DNA of 14,150 nt. It comes from Bacteroidales bacterium. GTDB lineage: Bacteria; Bacteroidota; Bacteroidia; Bacteroidales; UBA932. Shown piece after piece: positions 1 to 6,668 of this stretch (position 1 is the first letter of the stretch; each line of letters opens with the position of its first letter). Position numbers and translations under genes: made by a program. The notes below the pieces were generated by a model. That model saw nothing but the letters and a program-made list of their open reading frames with translations, made no database searches and was not told where the DNA came from. Location: the NCBI GenBank assembly GCA_017509375.1, contig JAFWPT010000297.1, positions 1 through 14,150 on the forward strand, written 5' to 3'.

Positions 1-1242
1 TACCGCAACGGCGCCAGGGTGCCCTGGACAAAAGATTACGTGATAGTGGAGAAACAGGCCGCCAATGCCGGCGGTGCCGGGGTGAAGGTAAAAATTGGCA
101 TTGTGGGATTTGCAGAGAACTACGCCGGCAGCATAATGGCGTCCAGATTTACCGGCGAGGGCTTTTCAATCACGGAAGACTACTCAGCCGCCAACGATAT
201 TGCCTCCCGGCTGGAATCTTCCGGTCAATGCGACGCCACCATCCTGCTCACCCACGGTGCCGCAGACTATGCGGCTATCAAGCTCGGGCCGGGCAGCGTG
301 ATAGACCTGGTGCTCGGAGGCCACAGCCACCAGACCCTTCTGGGCAAGACCAGCTGGGGCACGCCGTATATCCAGGGAGGCCGGTACTGCGAGCACTACG
401 CTTACGCCGACTTGAAATTCACCGTCAGTCAGGACGGTACCGTGTCTTTCAGCGGCGCCGGCAACCTGGCGACTCCTGCCGTCAACCCCGGCCTGGACCT
501 CCACACCTATGCCGGTCAGAATGAGCAAGAACTTGAAAATGAAATACTTGCAGTATCAGACGAAGCTCTCGCCGCCGTGGCCCGGCAGGCGAACGAGGTA
601 ATAGGCTACATAGACGTTAACGCCACCAACTACTACATCAACGGCAGCGGGGAACGTGCCGCTGTGATCTCGAACTGGATGTGCGACATACTCCGCCGCA
701 TAGGCAACGCCGACGTGGCTTTCGTGAACGGAGGCGGCGTGCGCACTTCCCTTCCGCTGAACGGAAAAAGCAAGCGGGACATAACCGTTGCCACCGTCTT
801 CGAAATTTTCCCCTTCAGCAATACCACCTACGTGTACAGGATTACCTATGCCGAACTTCTCCAGGTGCTGGAGTATTCCATGACCAGCGCGGGCTCCAGT
901 ATGTTCTCACGAGTGACCGGCATAGACTGCCACTTCTCCGATTACACCGTACGGTCGATATGGAAAGACGGGAGCGTAATCTATCAGAACAAGGCCTGGG
1001 TGGGCGACTGGGCGTCCCGTACACTGACACTCGCCACCAACGAGTACATAGCCACCAACGAGAGGGTGGACCGTTATACCGGAATGAGCAATCCTCTGCT
1101 GAAGTGGAACAGCACTTCCAGACTGATAGACAACACTTTAGTGGACAATGAGAACGCCGTCACAGTGCTCCGCAAGGAGGCTGCCGCCTCAGGGGGACGC
1201 CTGCACATCGACACCGCCCCGCACTTCATCTACTACAATTAG
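1..1242 (+). CDS. 5'-nucleotidase / UshA-family metallophosphoesterase, 5'-truncated by window edge
   Basis: The frame is open from the first base, so the true start lies to the left. The visible 413 residues contain the end of the calcineurin-like metallophosphatase domain, with LTHGAADYAA followed by the metal-binding GGHSHQ. After a linker comes the 5_nucleotid_C domain (starting near NEVIGYIDVNA), with NGGGVRTSLP and FPFSNTTYVYRIT, which match the family's NGGxR and PFxN signatures. Such enzymes are exported and hydrolyse nucleotides, UDP-sugars or cyclic nucleotides to scavenge nucleosides and phosphate. The signal peptide and first metal motif (DxHG) would be upstream and cannot be checked. 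The gene ends in TAG and converges on the nuclease gene with six bases between stops. Nuclease plus nucleotidase could together recover nucleosides from extracellular nucleic acid, but they are on opposite strands, so no co-regulation is implied. Exact substrate is unknown. Confidence 0.9.
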   Translation, partial: YRNGARVPWTKDYVIVEKQAANAGGAGVKVKIGIVGFAENYAGSIMASRFTGEGFSITEDYSAANDIASRLESSGQCDATILLTHGAADYAAIKLGPGSVIDLVLGGHSHQTLLGKTSWGTPYIQGGRYCEHYAYADLKFTVSQDGTVSFSGAGNLATPAVNPGLDLHTYAGQNEQELENEILAVSDEALAAVARQANEVIGYIDVNATNYYINGSGERAAVISNWMCDILRRIGNADVAFVNGGGVRTSLPLNGKSKRDITVATVFEIFPFSNTTYVYRITYAELLQVLEYSMTSAGSSMFSRVTGIDCHFSDYTVRSIWKDGSVIYQNKAWVGDWASRTLTLATNEYIATNERVDRYTGMSNPLLKWNSTSRLIDNTLVDNENAVTVLRKEAAASGGRLHIDTAPHFIYYN

Positions 1243-1248
1243 CCGCCC

Positions 1249-2079
1249 CTAAAGGCCCCAGTCGGCTTTCTTAACCGTGCCCTCCACCTTTTCCTCTATC
1301 CTGTCGTCCAGGGCAGGGAAGAAATCGAGCCCGGTGAGCGCTTCCAGCTCGTCAACGCTCATATAGCAGTCTTTCAGGAAGTAACGCTCTTCGTCGTTAT
1401 CCATCACGAAGGCTACGGAGCTGTAGGAGCCGTCGGGACGCCGTATGAGCAGGGCTTTGAAGAAGGAATCGGGTATCACCACATGGCGGTCGCCTATCTT
1501 GCCGTACTTGTTCCTGCCCACTATGGGACCGGTGGCGACCCACACCTTGCCGTAACGCTTGGCCCAGCTGCGCACCCGCTTCTCCAGATACTGCCAGTCG
1601 CCGGCGTTCAAGGTCTCGTTCTGCGGGCAAATGTTTGTGAAATAGAAAGTTTCCTCCATGGCGGAACTGCTGAACGCAGCATCGGCCGCAGGCATCATGT
1701 GCCCCTTGGTCCAGCCTGAGCCGGAGTAATCCTCACGCATTGCCTGGGTGACTCCGCGAAGGTCGGGGTCCATCTTGAATTCTATACCTCCGCGGTCCCT
1801 GCGTCCTTCGGCTTCTTCGGCAGTGAGTTCGTAGGCGACCCAGTCCGGAATGAGCGTCCGCGTGTTGTAGGAACTCACGTATGCGTCGTGGGCTACTGTA
1901 CGGCCGCCGGCCTGCGACGGCAGCTCCATGGAGGCGGATATGGTCTGTGCTGGAACCGGGGCCGAAGGGTTGTCGGGCACTGCAGGAGCGTTCTCGCCGA
2001 AGCCGCCGGAAGCCAGCCAGAGCAGCCCCCCGAGCACAATGGCGGCGATGCCGGCGGAATATTTCACCTTTTTTTTCAT
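1249..2079 (-). CDS. Exported DNA/RNA non-specific endonuclease (NUC1 family)
   Basis: 276 residues, beginning with a lysine-rich start and a hydrophobic stretch (about residues 8-24) that fits a signal peptide or membrane anchor, followed by a Pro/Ala-rich spacer. The nuclease core is clear. TKGHMMPAAD carries the catalytic His127, in the position of the DRGH motif of Serratia nuclease. NICPQNETLNAGDWQYLE (149-166) reproduces the Serratia NITPQ...LNQGAWxxLE block, giving Asn158 as the expected Mg ligand and Glu166 as the supporting acid. WVATGPIVG follows, as in the family. The DR of DRGH is replaced by TK, a variant I recall from Bacteroidetes homologues, so activity is still expected. Likely role: periplasmic or extracellular degradation of DNA and RNA for nutrition. 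A TATATTTG -7 box lies 26-34 bases upstream of the ATG. The 3' end nearly touches the convergent nucleotidase gene. Confidence 0.93.
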   Translation of the reverse strand: MKKKVKYSAGIAAIVLGGLLWLASGGFGENAPAVPDNPSAPVPAQTISASMELPSQAGGRTVAHDAYVSSYNTRTLIPDWVAYELTAEEAEGRRDRGGIEFKMDPDLRGVTQAMREDYSGSGWTKGHMMPAADAAFSSSAMEETFYFTNICPQNETLNAGDWQYLEKRVRSWAKRYGKVWVATGPIVGRNKYGKIGDRHVVIPDSFFKALLIRRPDGSYSSVAFVMDNDEERYFLKDCYMSVDELEALTGLDFFPALDDRIEEKVEGTVKKADWGL

Positions 2080-2105
2080 TGCTTGCGTATTATGTGGCGT
2101 ACTCG

Positions 2106-2113
2106 CAAATATA
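2106..2113 (-). promoter_or_regulatory. Putative Bacteroidetes -7 promoter box for the nuclease
   Basis: Read on the minus strand this is TATATTTG, an exact match to the Bacteroidetes -7 consensus TAnnTTTG. It would put the transcript start about 20 bases before the nuclease ATG. I see no clear TTTG -33 box at the expected 19-21 base spacing, so this is a half-supported call. Confidence 0.4.
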
Positions 2114-2147
2114 TCAAAAAGATTAACACTTTGCTGTTCTTTTTTTG

Positions 2148-2155
2148 TAATTTTG
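2148..2155 (+). promoter_or_regulatory. Putative plus-strand -7 promoter box (TAATTTTG)
   Basis: TAATTTTG matches TAnnTTTG exactly and lies 18 bases before the ATG of the leucine-rich-repeat remnant at 2174. The nearest TTTG (2130-2133) is only 14 bases upstream, short of the usual 19-21, so the -33 element is not convincing. If active it could transcribe the remnant and read through into the operon at 2475. Confidence 0.3.
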
Positions 2156-2173
2156 AGACAAATACATGCCTAT

Positions 2174-2356
2174 ATGAACAACTATGTAACACCGCTCTTT
2201 GAAGAGGTCTTGCTCAGGCCGGCAGAGCTGCTGGCCGGCGAAGACTTGCTAAACGGAGTGACGCAGATACCCGTGTATGTCCCGGCCGGGTCCGTAAGTG
2301 CTTACAAGTCAGCATCCGGATGGAAAACCTACGCTACCTGGATCAGCGCACGTTGA
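2174..2356 (+). pseudogene. C-terminal remnant of a BspA-like leucine-rich-repeat (LRR_5) surface protein
   Basis: A 60-codon open frame from ATG 2174 ending in TGA. Its second half, IPVYVPAGSVSAYKSASGW and then KTYATWISAR, closely matches the characteristic end of BspA/LRR_5 surface proteins of Bacteroidales, where the last repeat leads into YVPAxSVxAYKxAxGWxxYAxxI. The expected signal peptide and the array of 23-residue repeats are absent: only about one repeat's worth of sequence precedes the hallmark. I therefore read it as the surviving 3' stump of a deleted gene. The alternative is a genuine mini-protein, since the frame has an ATG and a -7-like box just upstream. The family match rests on motif memory, not a search. 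Confidence 0.55.
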
Positions 2357-2427
2357 TAAGTAATCCGGGGAATGACGCAGAGCCGGGGGAATGAAGCCGG
2401 GCCGGCTTTGCTCCCGCCGTCTGCAGC

Positions 2428-2457
2428 TTGCTTCTGTGGAAAAAAAATGCTACATTG
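2428..2457 (+). promoter_or_regulatory. Weak candidate promoter for the five-gene operon
   Basis: The stretch 2357-2474 has no gene. Within it TTG at 2428-2430 is followed 20 bases later by TACATTG (2451-2457), an imperfect match to the -33 TTTG / -7 TAnnTTTG pair, just ahead of the ATG at 2475. The -7 box lacks one base of the consensus, so this is tentative. Promoter activity further upstream (2148) is the alternative. Confidence 0.22.
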
Positions 2458-2474
2458 CAGGGCTTAAACATATT

Positions 2475-2618
2475 ATGAACAATAGAAAAATGACCACCGA
2501 ACACAACTACACGGCACCTGATACCGTGACCTTGGAAAGCTTTCCGGAGTCGCTTCTTTGCGACAGCCCGGCATCAGGAAACAACGAATTAATAGAATAC
2601 GAAGAATGGGCACTATGA
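2475..2618 (+). CDS. Small 47-residue protein, translationally coupled to the downstream lipoprotein
   Basis: ATG 2475 to TGA 2618; a second in-frame ATG lies at 2490. The start at 2475 follows an AT-rich stretch and suits the frame better than the GC-rich upstream extension. The product has no signal peptide or membrane segment. It carries a YTAPDTVTLESFPESLLC block and an acidic tail (IEYEEWAL). Short proteins of this shape, with a Y-x-x-P opening, a hydrophobic/Glu middle, a small-residue patch and an acidic or Trp-containing tail, occur in Bacteroidales next to fimbrillin-like surface lipoproteins; that is recollection, not a search result. Its TGA overlaps the next gene's ATG as ATGA, which argues for translational coupling and against a chance ORF. 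Function unknown; it could be a secretion partner, a regulator, or a leader whose translation sets expression of the lipoprotein. Confidence 0.6.
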   Translation: MNNRKMTTEHNYTAPDTVTLESFPESLLCDSPASGNNELIEYEEWAL

Positions 2619-4972
2619 AAAAACTTATCATTATTGCGGCCGCATCTTTCCTGCTGCTTATCGGTTGCACCCCGAAAGAAGCCCCCGAAGTAACCGGGCA
2701 GGCTATGACAGTCACCGCCTCCACCGAGTCCGGCACCAAAACTTTCGTCAGGAACGGTGGCACCCAGGTTTACTGGGGCGTAAAAGAAGAAATAAAACTG
2801 TTCTGCGGCGGATCCTCCGGACTCTTCGTCTCGCAGAACACCAGCAGCGCCGTTTCCGCTGAATTTTCCGGTACGCTGACTACGACTACGGGAGAGAGCA
2901 TCTGGGGCCTTTACCCATACAGGGACGACGCAAGCTGCAACGGTTCCTACATAACCACCGTGCTGCCCCAGGAGCAGAGCACACGTTCCAACTCCTTCGA
3001 CACCAACACTTTCATAGCCATTGCCCGTTCCGACAGTCCCAGCCTGTCATTCCGCAACGTCTGCGGAGGCTTGCGCTTCACCCTGACCCAGGAAGGTATT
3101 ACCAAAATAATAATCAGGGGTGCCAACAACGAGAAGCTCGCAGGCAAGATAATGGTCGGTTTCGACTCCAACGGAGACCCCAAGGTGCAGAGAGTACTCG
3201 TGCCTTGCGATTATGTGGCCATCGTCCCAAAGAGTCAATATTTCAAGCAGAATGAGTGGTACTATATGACATTGCTGCCGACTGAACTGCCCGACGGCTT
3301 CACGGTAGAGTTCTACCGCAAGGATGCGAAGGCAGTGTGCACGACGACCAAGAGTTTCACCATCAAGCGCGGCATATTCGGTTCCGTAGCGGAAATAGAC
3401 AAAGATCTGGAATTCAACGCTCCGCCAACCTACGAGGCCGTTGATCTTGGACTTTCCGTAAAATGGGCCACCGCCAACGTGGGGGCTTCAACCCCTGAAG
3501 GGTACGGTGATTATTTTGCCTGGGGCGAGATTGAACCGAAGTCTTATTTCGACTGGGAAACTTACCTTTGGTGCAACGGCAATTCAAGCTCCCTCACCAA
3601 GTATAACTCCAACAGCAACCAGGGTGCCGTCGATGACCTTACGGCCCTCCTGCCCGAGGACGATGCGGCCAGCATCAAATGCGGCCCCCAATGGCGTACG
3701 CCCACCGAGGCGGAGTGGACTGAACTGAGGTATGACTGCAACTGGGAATGGACTACCGTCAACGGAGTGAACGGCTACAAAGTCAGCGGCACCAAGTCCG
3801 GATACACGGACAAGAGTATATTCCTTCCGGCCGCCGGAATATGCGTAGGTTCGCTCCGGGACAAAGGTTACAACGGTTATTACTGGGCCTCGATGGTATA
3901 TCCAAACGGCACGTTCCAGGCTAAGAACATACGTTTCCAATCCAACGCAGTAATGACTGATGAGGAGAACCGGTGCGAAGGACTCAGCATCCGTCCCGTC
4001 TATTCCATCCCCACCGGCACAAAGGTTTATTACAGGCTTTCCGGTTCAAAAACAAAGTACTACCTCAACGGGCAGGAGGACCCGCTGAGCGGCGCATTTG
4101 ACAATCATCTCATAAAGGCCAGCGGAGCAGTATCGCTCGCGCTCTCGGACGATGGTGATTTATATTCGGTAGAGGAGTATTTCAACCTTTTGCCCAACGG
4201 CAACGTCAGCGGTTCCTCTGTGTACCTGTGCAAGAACCGTAAACCTATGTTCATACTGGACTTTGACAATAAGCAAGACCAGATAATCTATGCAACTATA
4301 CGTGATGGTAAAATTGCCCTGATTCTCAAGCGGGATAATTATACTGCTTCATTCTACATCCTTATGATTAATCCCGACGGAACGAGCACCAAGTATGAGA
4401 TGACCGGTAGTTACAAACCATCCCATTATCGATTCCGCGCAGCCTTGGCACCGGACGGAAACCTGTACGTCACAGCCAATGTAATTACGCCAGACAATGA
4501 GAGCTATCTTGCTATGTATAAGTACACTGCTGACGGAGCATCGACTGAAAGCTTCATAAAGAAGAAGACGACGAGTCACGAGTCTGCCATCGCAATCACA
4601 GATTCCGGCGACATCTATATACTGGATAAGGACAATGATGACGGATACAAGTATTTGCTCTATAAAAACGGAAGGTTATTTTCCACTTATGAAGTTCCAG
4701 ACTCAGAATGGAATTCCTCTATAGCAATTCTTGCCCACAGGAACAATGTTTACTATGCAAGCACCACTACTGGAAAATCCCGGCTGTTCCTGAACGGCAG
4801 GCTGTTCCGCAACTTTGAATCCGGCAATCTCAGTTTTGGTTGCGCTTATCCAATCCAGATTTCAGCTACCGGAGATATTTACCTTTCACTTTTCGATAAG
4901 ATATACAAGAACGACAGCATTCTCTACAGCACTGAAGATCAATTCTTTGATCGTGTCTGCGTAGTGGATTGA
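2615..4972 (+). CDS. Surface lipoprotein: fimbrillin-like N-terminus, FISUMP domain, propeller-like C-terminus
   Basis: I place the start at ATG 2615 because it gives a clean lipoprotein signal, MKKLIIIAAASFLLLIGC, with the lipidated Cys18, and overlaps the upstream stop (ATGA). The product is 785 residues. Residues about 30-265 resemble the beta-rich Bacteroidales fimbrillin-like lipoproteins (SGTKTFVRNGGTQVYWGVKEE is their usual opening). Residues about 273-464 are a FISUMP (Fibrobacter succinogenes major paralogous) domain: EAVDLGLSVKWATANVGA, GDYFAWGE, WRTPTEAEWTEL, then IFLPAAG, YYWAS and LSIRPV. Residues about 475-785 form repeats of the type DGDLY...LLYKNGRLF, seen around ALSDDGDLYS, ALAPDGNLYV, AITDSGDIYI and ISATGDIYLS, which suggest a beta-propeller of about five to six blades. 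The 3' part is visibly AT-richer. No catalytic motif is seen, so an adhesin or glycan/protein-binding role is inferred from the neighbouring hexosaminidases. Confidence 0.82.
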   Translation: MKKLIIIAAASFLLLIGCTPKEAPEVTGQAMTVTASTESGTKTFVRNGGTQVYWGVKEEIKLFCGGSSGLFVSQNTSSAVSAEFSGTLTTTTGESIWGLYPYRDDASCNGSYITTVLPQEQSTRSNSFDTNTFIAIARSDSPSLSFRNVCGGLRFTLTQEGITKIIIRGANNEKLAGKIMVGFDSNGDPKVQRVLVPCDYVAIVPKSQYFKQNEWYYMTLLPTELPDGFTVEFYRKDAKAVCTTTKSFTIKRGIFGSVAEIDKDLEFNAPPTYEAVDLGLSVKWATANVGASTPEGYGDYFAWGEIEPKSYFDWETYLWCNGNSSSLTKYNSNSNQGAVDDLTALLPEDDAASIKCGPQWRTPTEAEWTELRYDCNWEWTTVNGVNGYKVSGTKSGYTDKSIFLPAAGICVGSLRDKGYNGYYWASMVYPNGTFQAKNIRFQSNAVMTDEENRCEGLSIRPVYSIPTGTKVYYRLSGSKTKYYLNGQEDPLSGAFDNHLIKASGAVSLALSDDGDLYSVEEYFNLLPNGNVSGSSVYLCKNRKPMFILDFDNKQDQIIYATIRDGKIALILKRDNYTASFYILMINPDGTSTKYEMTGSYKPSHYRFRAALAPDGNLYVTANVITPDNESYLAMYKYTADGASTESFIKKKTTSHESAIAITDSGDIYILDKDNDDGYKYLLYKNGRLFSTYEVPDSEWNSSIAILAHRNNVYYASTTTGKSRLFLNGRLFRNFESGNLSFGCAYPIQISATGDIYLSLFDKIYKNDSILYSTEDQFFDRVCVVD

Positions 4973-4983
4973 AAAACACCCGT

Positions 4984-6663
4984 ATGAAAAGATTTCTTCT
5001 CTCCCTCACAATTCTGGCCCCGGTAATGGCCTGGGCGACGAAACCATCGGTTCCTGAAATAGTCCCGATGCCCCAAAAAATCGAGATGACCAAAGGCTCC
5101 TTCAAGATGAAAGGAGTCAGCATCAACTGCGACCCGATGACAGATGCGGCAACTCTCAGGGCCGTGCGCCAGTTCGCCGACAGACTTTCGCTGGTGAGCG
5201 GCAAAATGTCCGATGTAGCCAGCCCCATAGGCCTCGCCAAGGCAGTGGAGAGCGGAAACACCAAGGGCCTCTATTTTATCAAAGACGCAAGTATCGCACC
5301 GGAAGGCTACAAGATAAGCATAGGCAAGAAGGCTGCCGTGGTACGCGCGTCCGGCTACAGCGGATTCTTCTACGCACTGCAGACCCTTCGCCAGATGCTT
5401 CCTGCATCTATTTACGGCACTGTGCCGGACCTGAAGTCCCGCTGGTTCCTGCCCTGCTGCGAAATCGAGGATGCCCCCCGCTTCGGCTACCGCGGCCTGC
5501 TGCTCGACTGCTGCCGCCACTTCTTCAGCACGGACGAAGTGAAAAAGGTGCTCGACGTGATGGCCATCTTCAAGCTCAACCGCCTCCACTGGCACCTTAC
5601 GGAAGACCAGGGCTGGCGCATCGAAATCGACAAGTACCCGAAACTCACCGAGATAGGAGCATACCGCGATTTCACCATCATCAAGCGCGACCTCAACAGC
5701 AGCGACGGCATACGCCACGGCGGATACTACACCAAGGAGCAGATCCGCGACATCGTGGCTTACGCCCAGGCGCGCGGCATAACCATTATCCCCGAGGTAG
5801 ATATGCCAGGGCACATGGTGGCTGCACTGGCCTCGTATCCGGAGCTCGGCTGTGCCGGCAGCGAACCCCAGCCGTACAAGGTGCGCACCTACTGGGGAGT
5901 CTCCAAACAGGTGCTGAATGTGGGTAAAGAGGAGACCATGCGCTTCCTGGAAGACGTGTGCTCCGAGGTCGCCGACCTCTTCCCCGGGGAGTACTTCAAC
6001 ATCGGTGGCGACGAGTGTCCCAAGGACGAATGGAAGAACGACCCCGACTGTCAGGCCAAGATTAAGGAGCTCGGACTGGTGAGCGACGAGAAAGCTTCGG
6101 CCGAGGCTCGCCTGCAGAATTACGTTACTGCCAGAATGCAGAAGTTCCTTGCTACAAAGGGCAAGAAGATTATCGGCTGGGACGAAATCCTCGAAGGAGA
6201 ACTGGCGGAGGGTGCCACCGTGATGAGCTGGCGCGGTACCAAGGGCGGCATCAAGGCTGCCTCCATGGGCTATGACGTGATTATGTCGCCCAATATCTAC
6301 TGCTATCTGGACCACTGCCAGTCCACTGACCTGGACAGCGAGCCCTACTGCATCACGCAGAAGCCGGAGCGCGCCGTAACTCTCACTAAATTGTATCATT
6401 ACGAGCCCTACGACGGTATGGAACCTTCTTCCGTACATCACATCCTGGGCGTCCAGGGCAACCTCTGGACCGAGTTTATCGGCACCAACGAATACCTCGA
6501 ATACATGCTTCTCCCTCGCCTCCTCGCCCTGAGTGAAGTACAATGGTGCAGCCCGGAGAACAAGGATTTCGACCGCTTCCTGGGATGTCTGGAGCATCAC
6601 GAACTGTCTATACTGAAATTACTTGGATACAACTTCCGCACTCCGGACGAGCTAAAGAAATAA
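4984..6663 (+). CDS. Beta-N-acetylhexosaminidase, GH20 (copy 1, periplasmic type)
   Basis: 559 residues from ATG 4984. A TTG at 4969 would add five residues and overlap the upstream stop, but the ATG directly opens a signal peptide (MKRFLLSLTILAPVMAWA) with an Ala-x-Ala-like cleavage site and no lipobox. Residues about 20-145 are the GH20b domain (PEIVPMPQKIEM), and the catalytic TIM barrel begins near YRGLLLDCCRHF (169). Key motifs are NRLHWHLTEDQGWR, DMPGHM, NIGGDECP with the catalytic Asp343-Glu344 pair, and the active-site tryptophans in IIGWDEI, VMSWRG and NLWTEF. GH20 enzymes release terminal beta-GlcNAc or GalNAc by substrate-assisted catalysis, with Glu as acid/base and Asp orienting the acetamido group. 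It lies 11 bases after the lipoprotein and 5 before its paralogue, so it is co-transcribed. Likely substrates are glycoprotein or mucin glycans or chitin fragments; specificity cannot be read from sequence. Confidence 0.95.
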   Translation: MKRFLLSLTILAPVMAWATKPSVPEIVPMPQKIEMTKGSFKMKGVSINCDPMTDAATLRAVRQFADRLSLVSGKMSDVASPIGLAKAVESGNTKGLYFIKDASIAPEGYKISIGKKAAVVRASGYSGFFYALQTLRQMLPASIYGTVPDLKSRWFLPCCEIEDAPRFGYRGLLLDCCRHFFSTDEVKKVLDVMAIFKLNRLHWHLTEDQGWRIEIDKYPKLTEIGAYRDFTIIKRDLNSSDGIRHGGYYTKEQIRDIVAYAQARGITIIPEVDMPGHMVAALASYPELGCAGSEPQPYKVRTYWGVSKQVLNVGKEETMRFLEDVCSEVADLFPGEYFNIGGDECPKDEWKNDPDCQAKIKELGLVSDEKASAEARLQNYVTARMQKFLATKGKKIIGWDEILEGELAEGATVMSWRGTKGGIKAASMGYDVIMSPNIYCYLDHCQSTDLDSEPYCITQKPERAVTLTKLYHYEPYDGMEPSSVHHILGVQGNLWTEFIGTNEYLEYMLLPRLLALSEVQWCSPENKDFDRFLGCLEHHELSILKLLGYNFRTPDELKK

Positions 6664-6668
6664 CTCCC

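Noticed and set aside
1928..2173. Upstream extension of the leucine-rich-repeat remnant frame into the nuclease gene region
   Set aside because: It runs antisense through the nuclease's signal peptide and shows no leucine-rich repeats, so the remnant is counted only from ATG 2174.
2218..2240. GCCGGCAG...CTGCTGGC hairpin considered as a terminator or regulatory element
   Set aside because: It lies inside the remnant frame, has no T-run, and GC-rich inverted matches of this size are expected in this DNA.
4969..4983. TTG 4969 as start of the first GH20, overlapping the lipoprotein stop
   Set aside because: ATG 4984 directly opens a standard signal peptide; the extra five residues add nothing and a TTG start is less likely.
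4939..6600. 553-codon minus-strand open frame across the whole first GH20 gene
   Set aside because: It lies fully antisense to an intact GH20 with all catalytic motifs, its translation shows no recognisable motif, and similar antisense frames occur opposite the second GH20. It is a by-product of GC-rich codon use.
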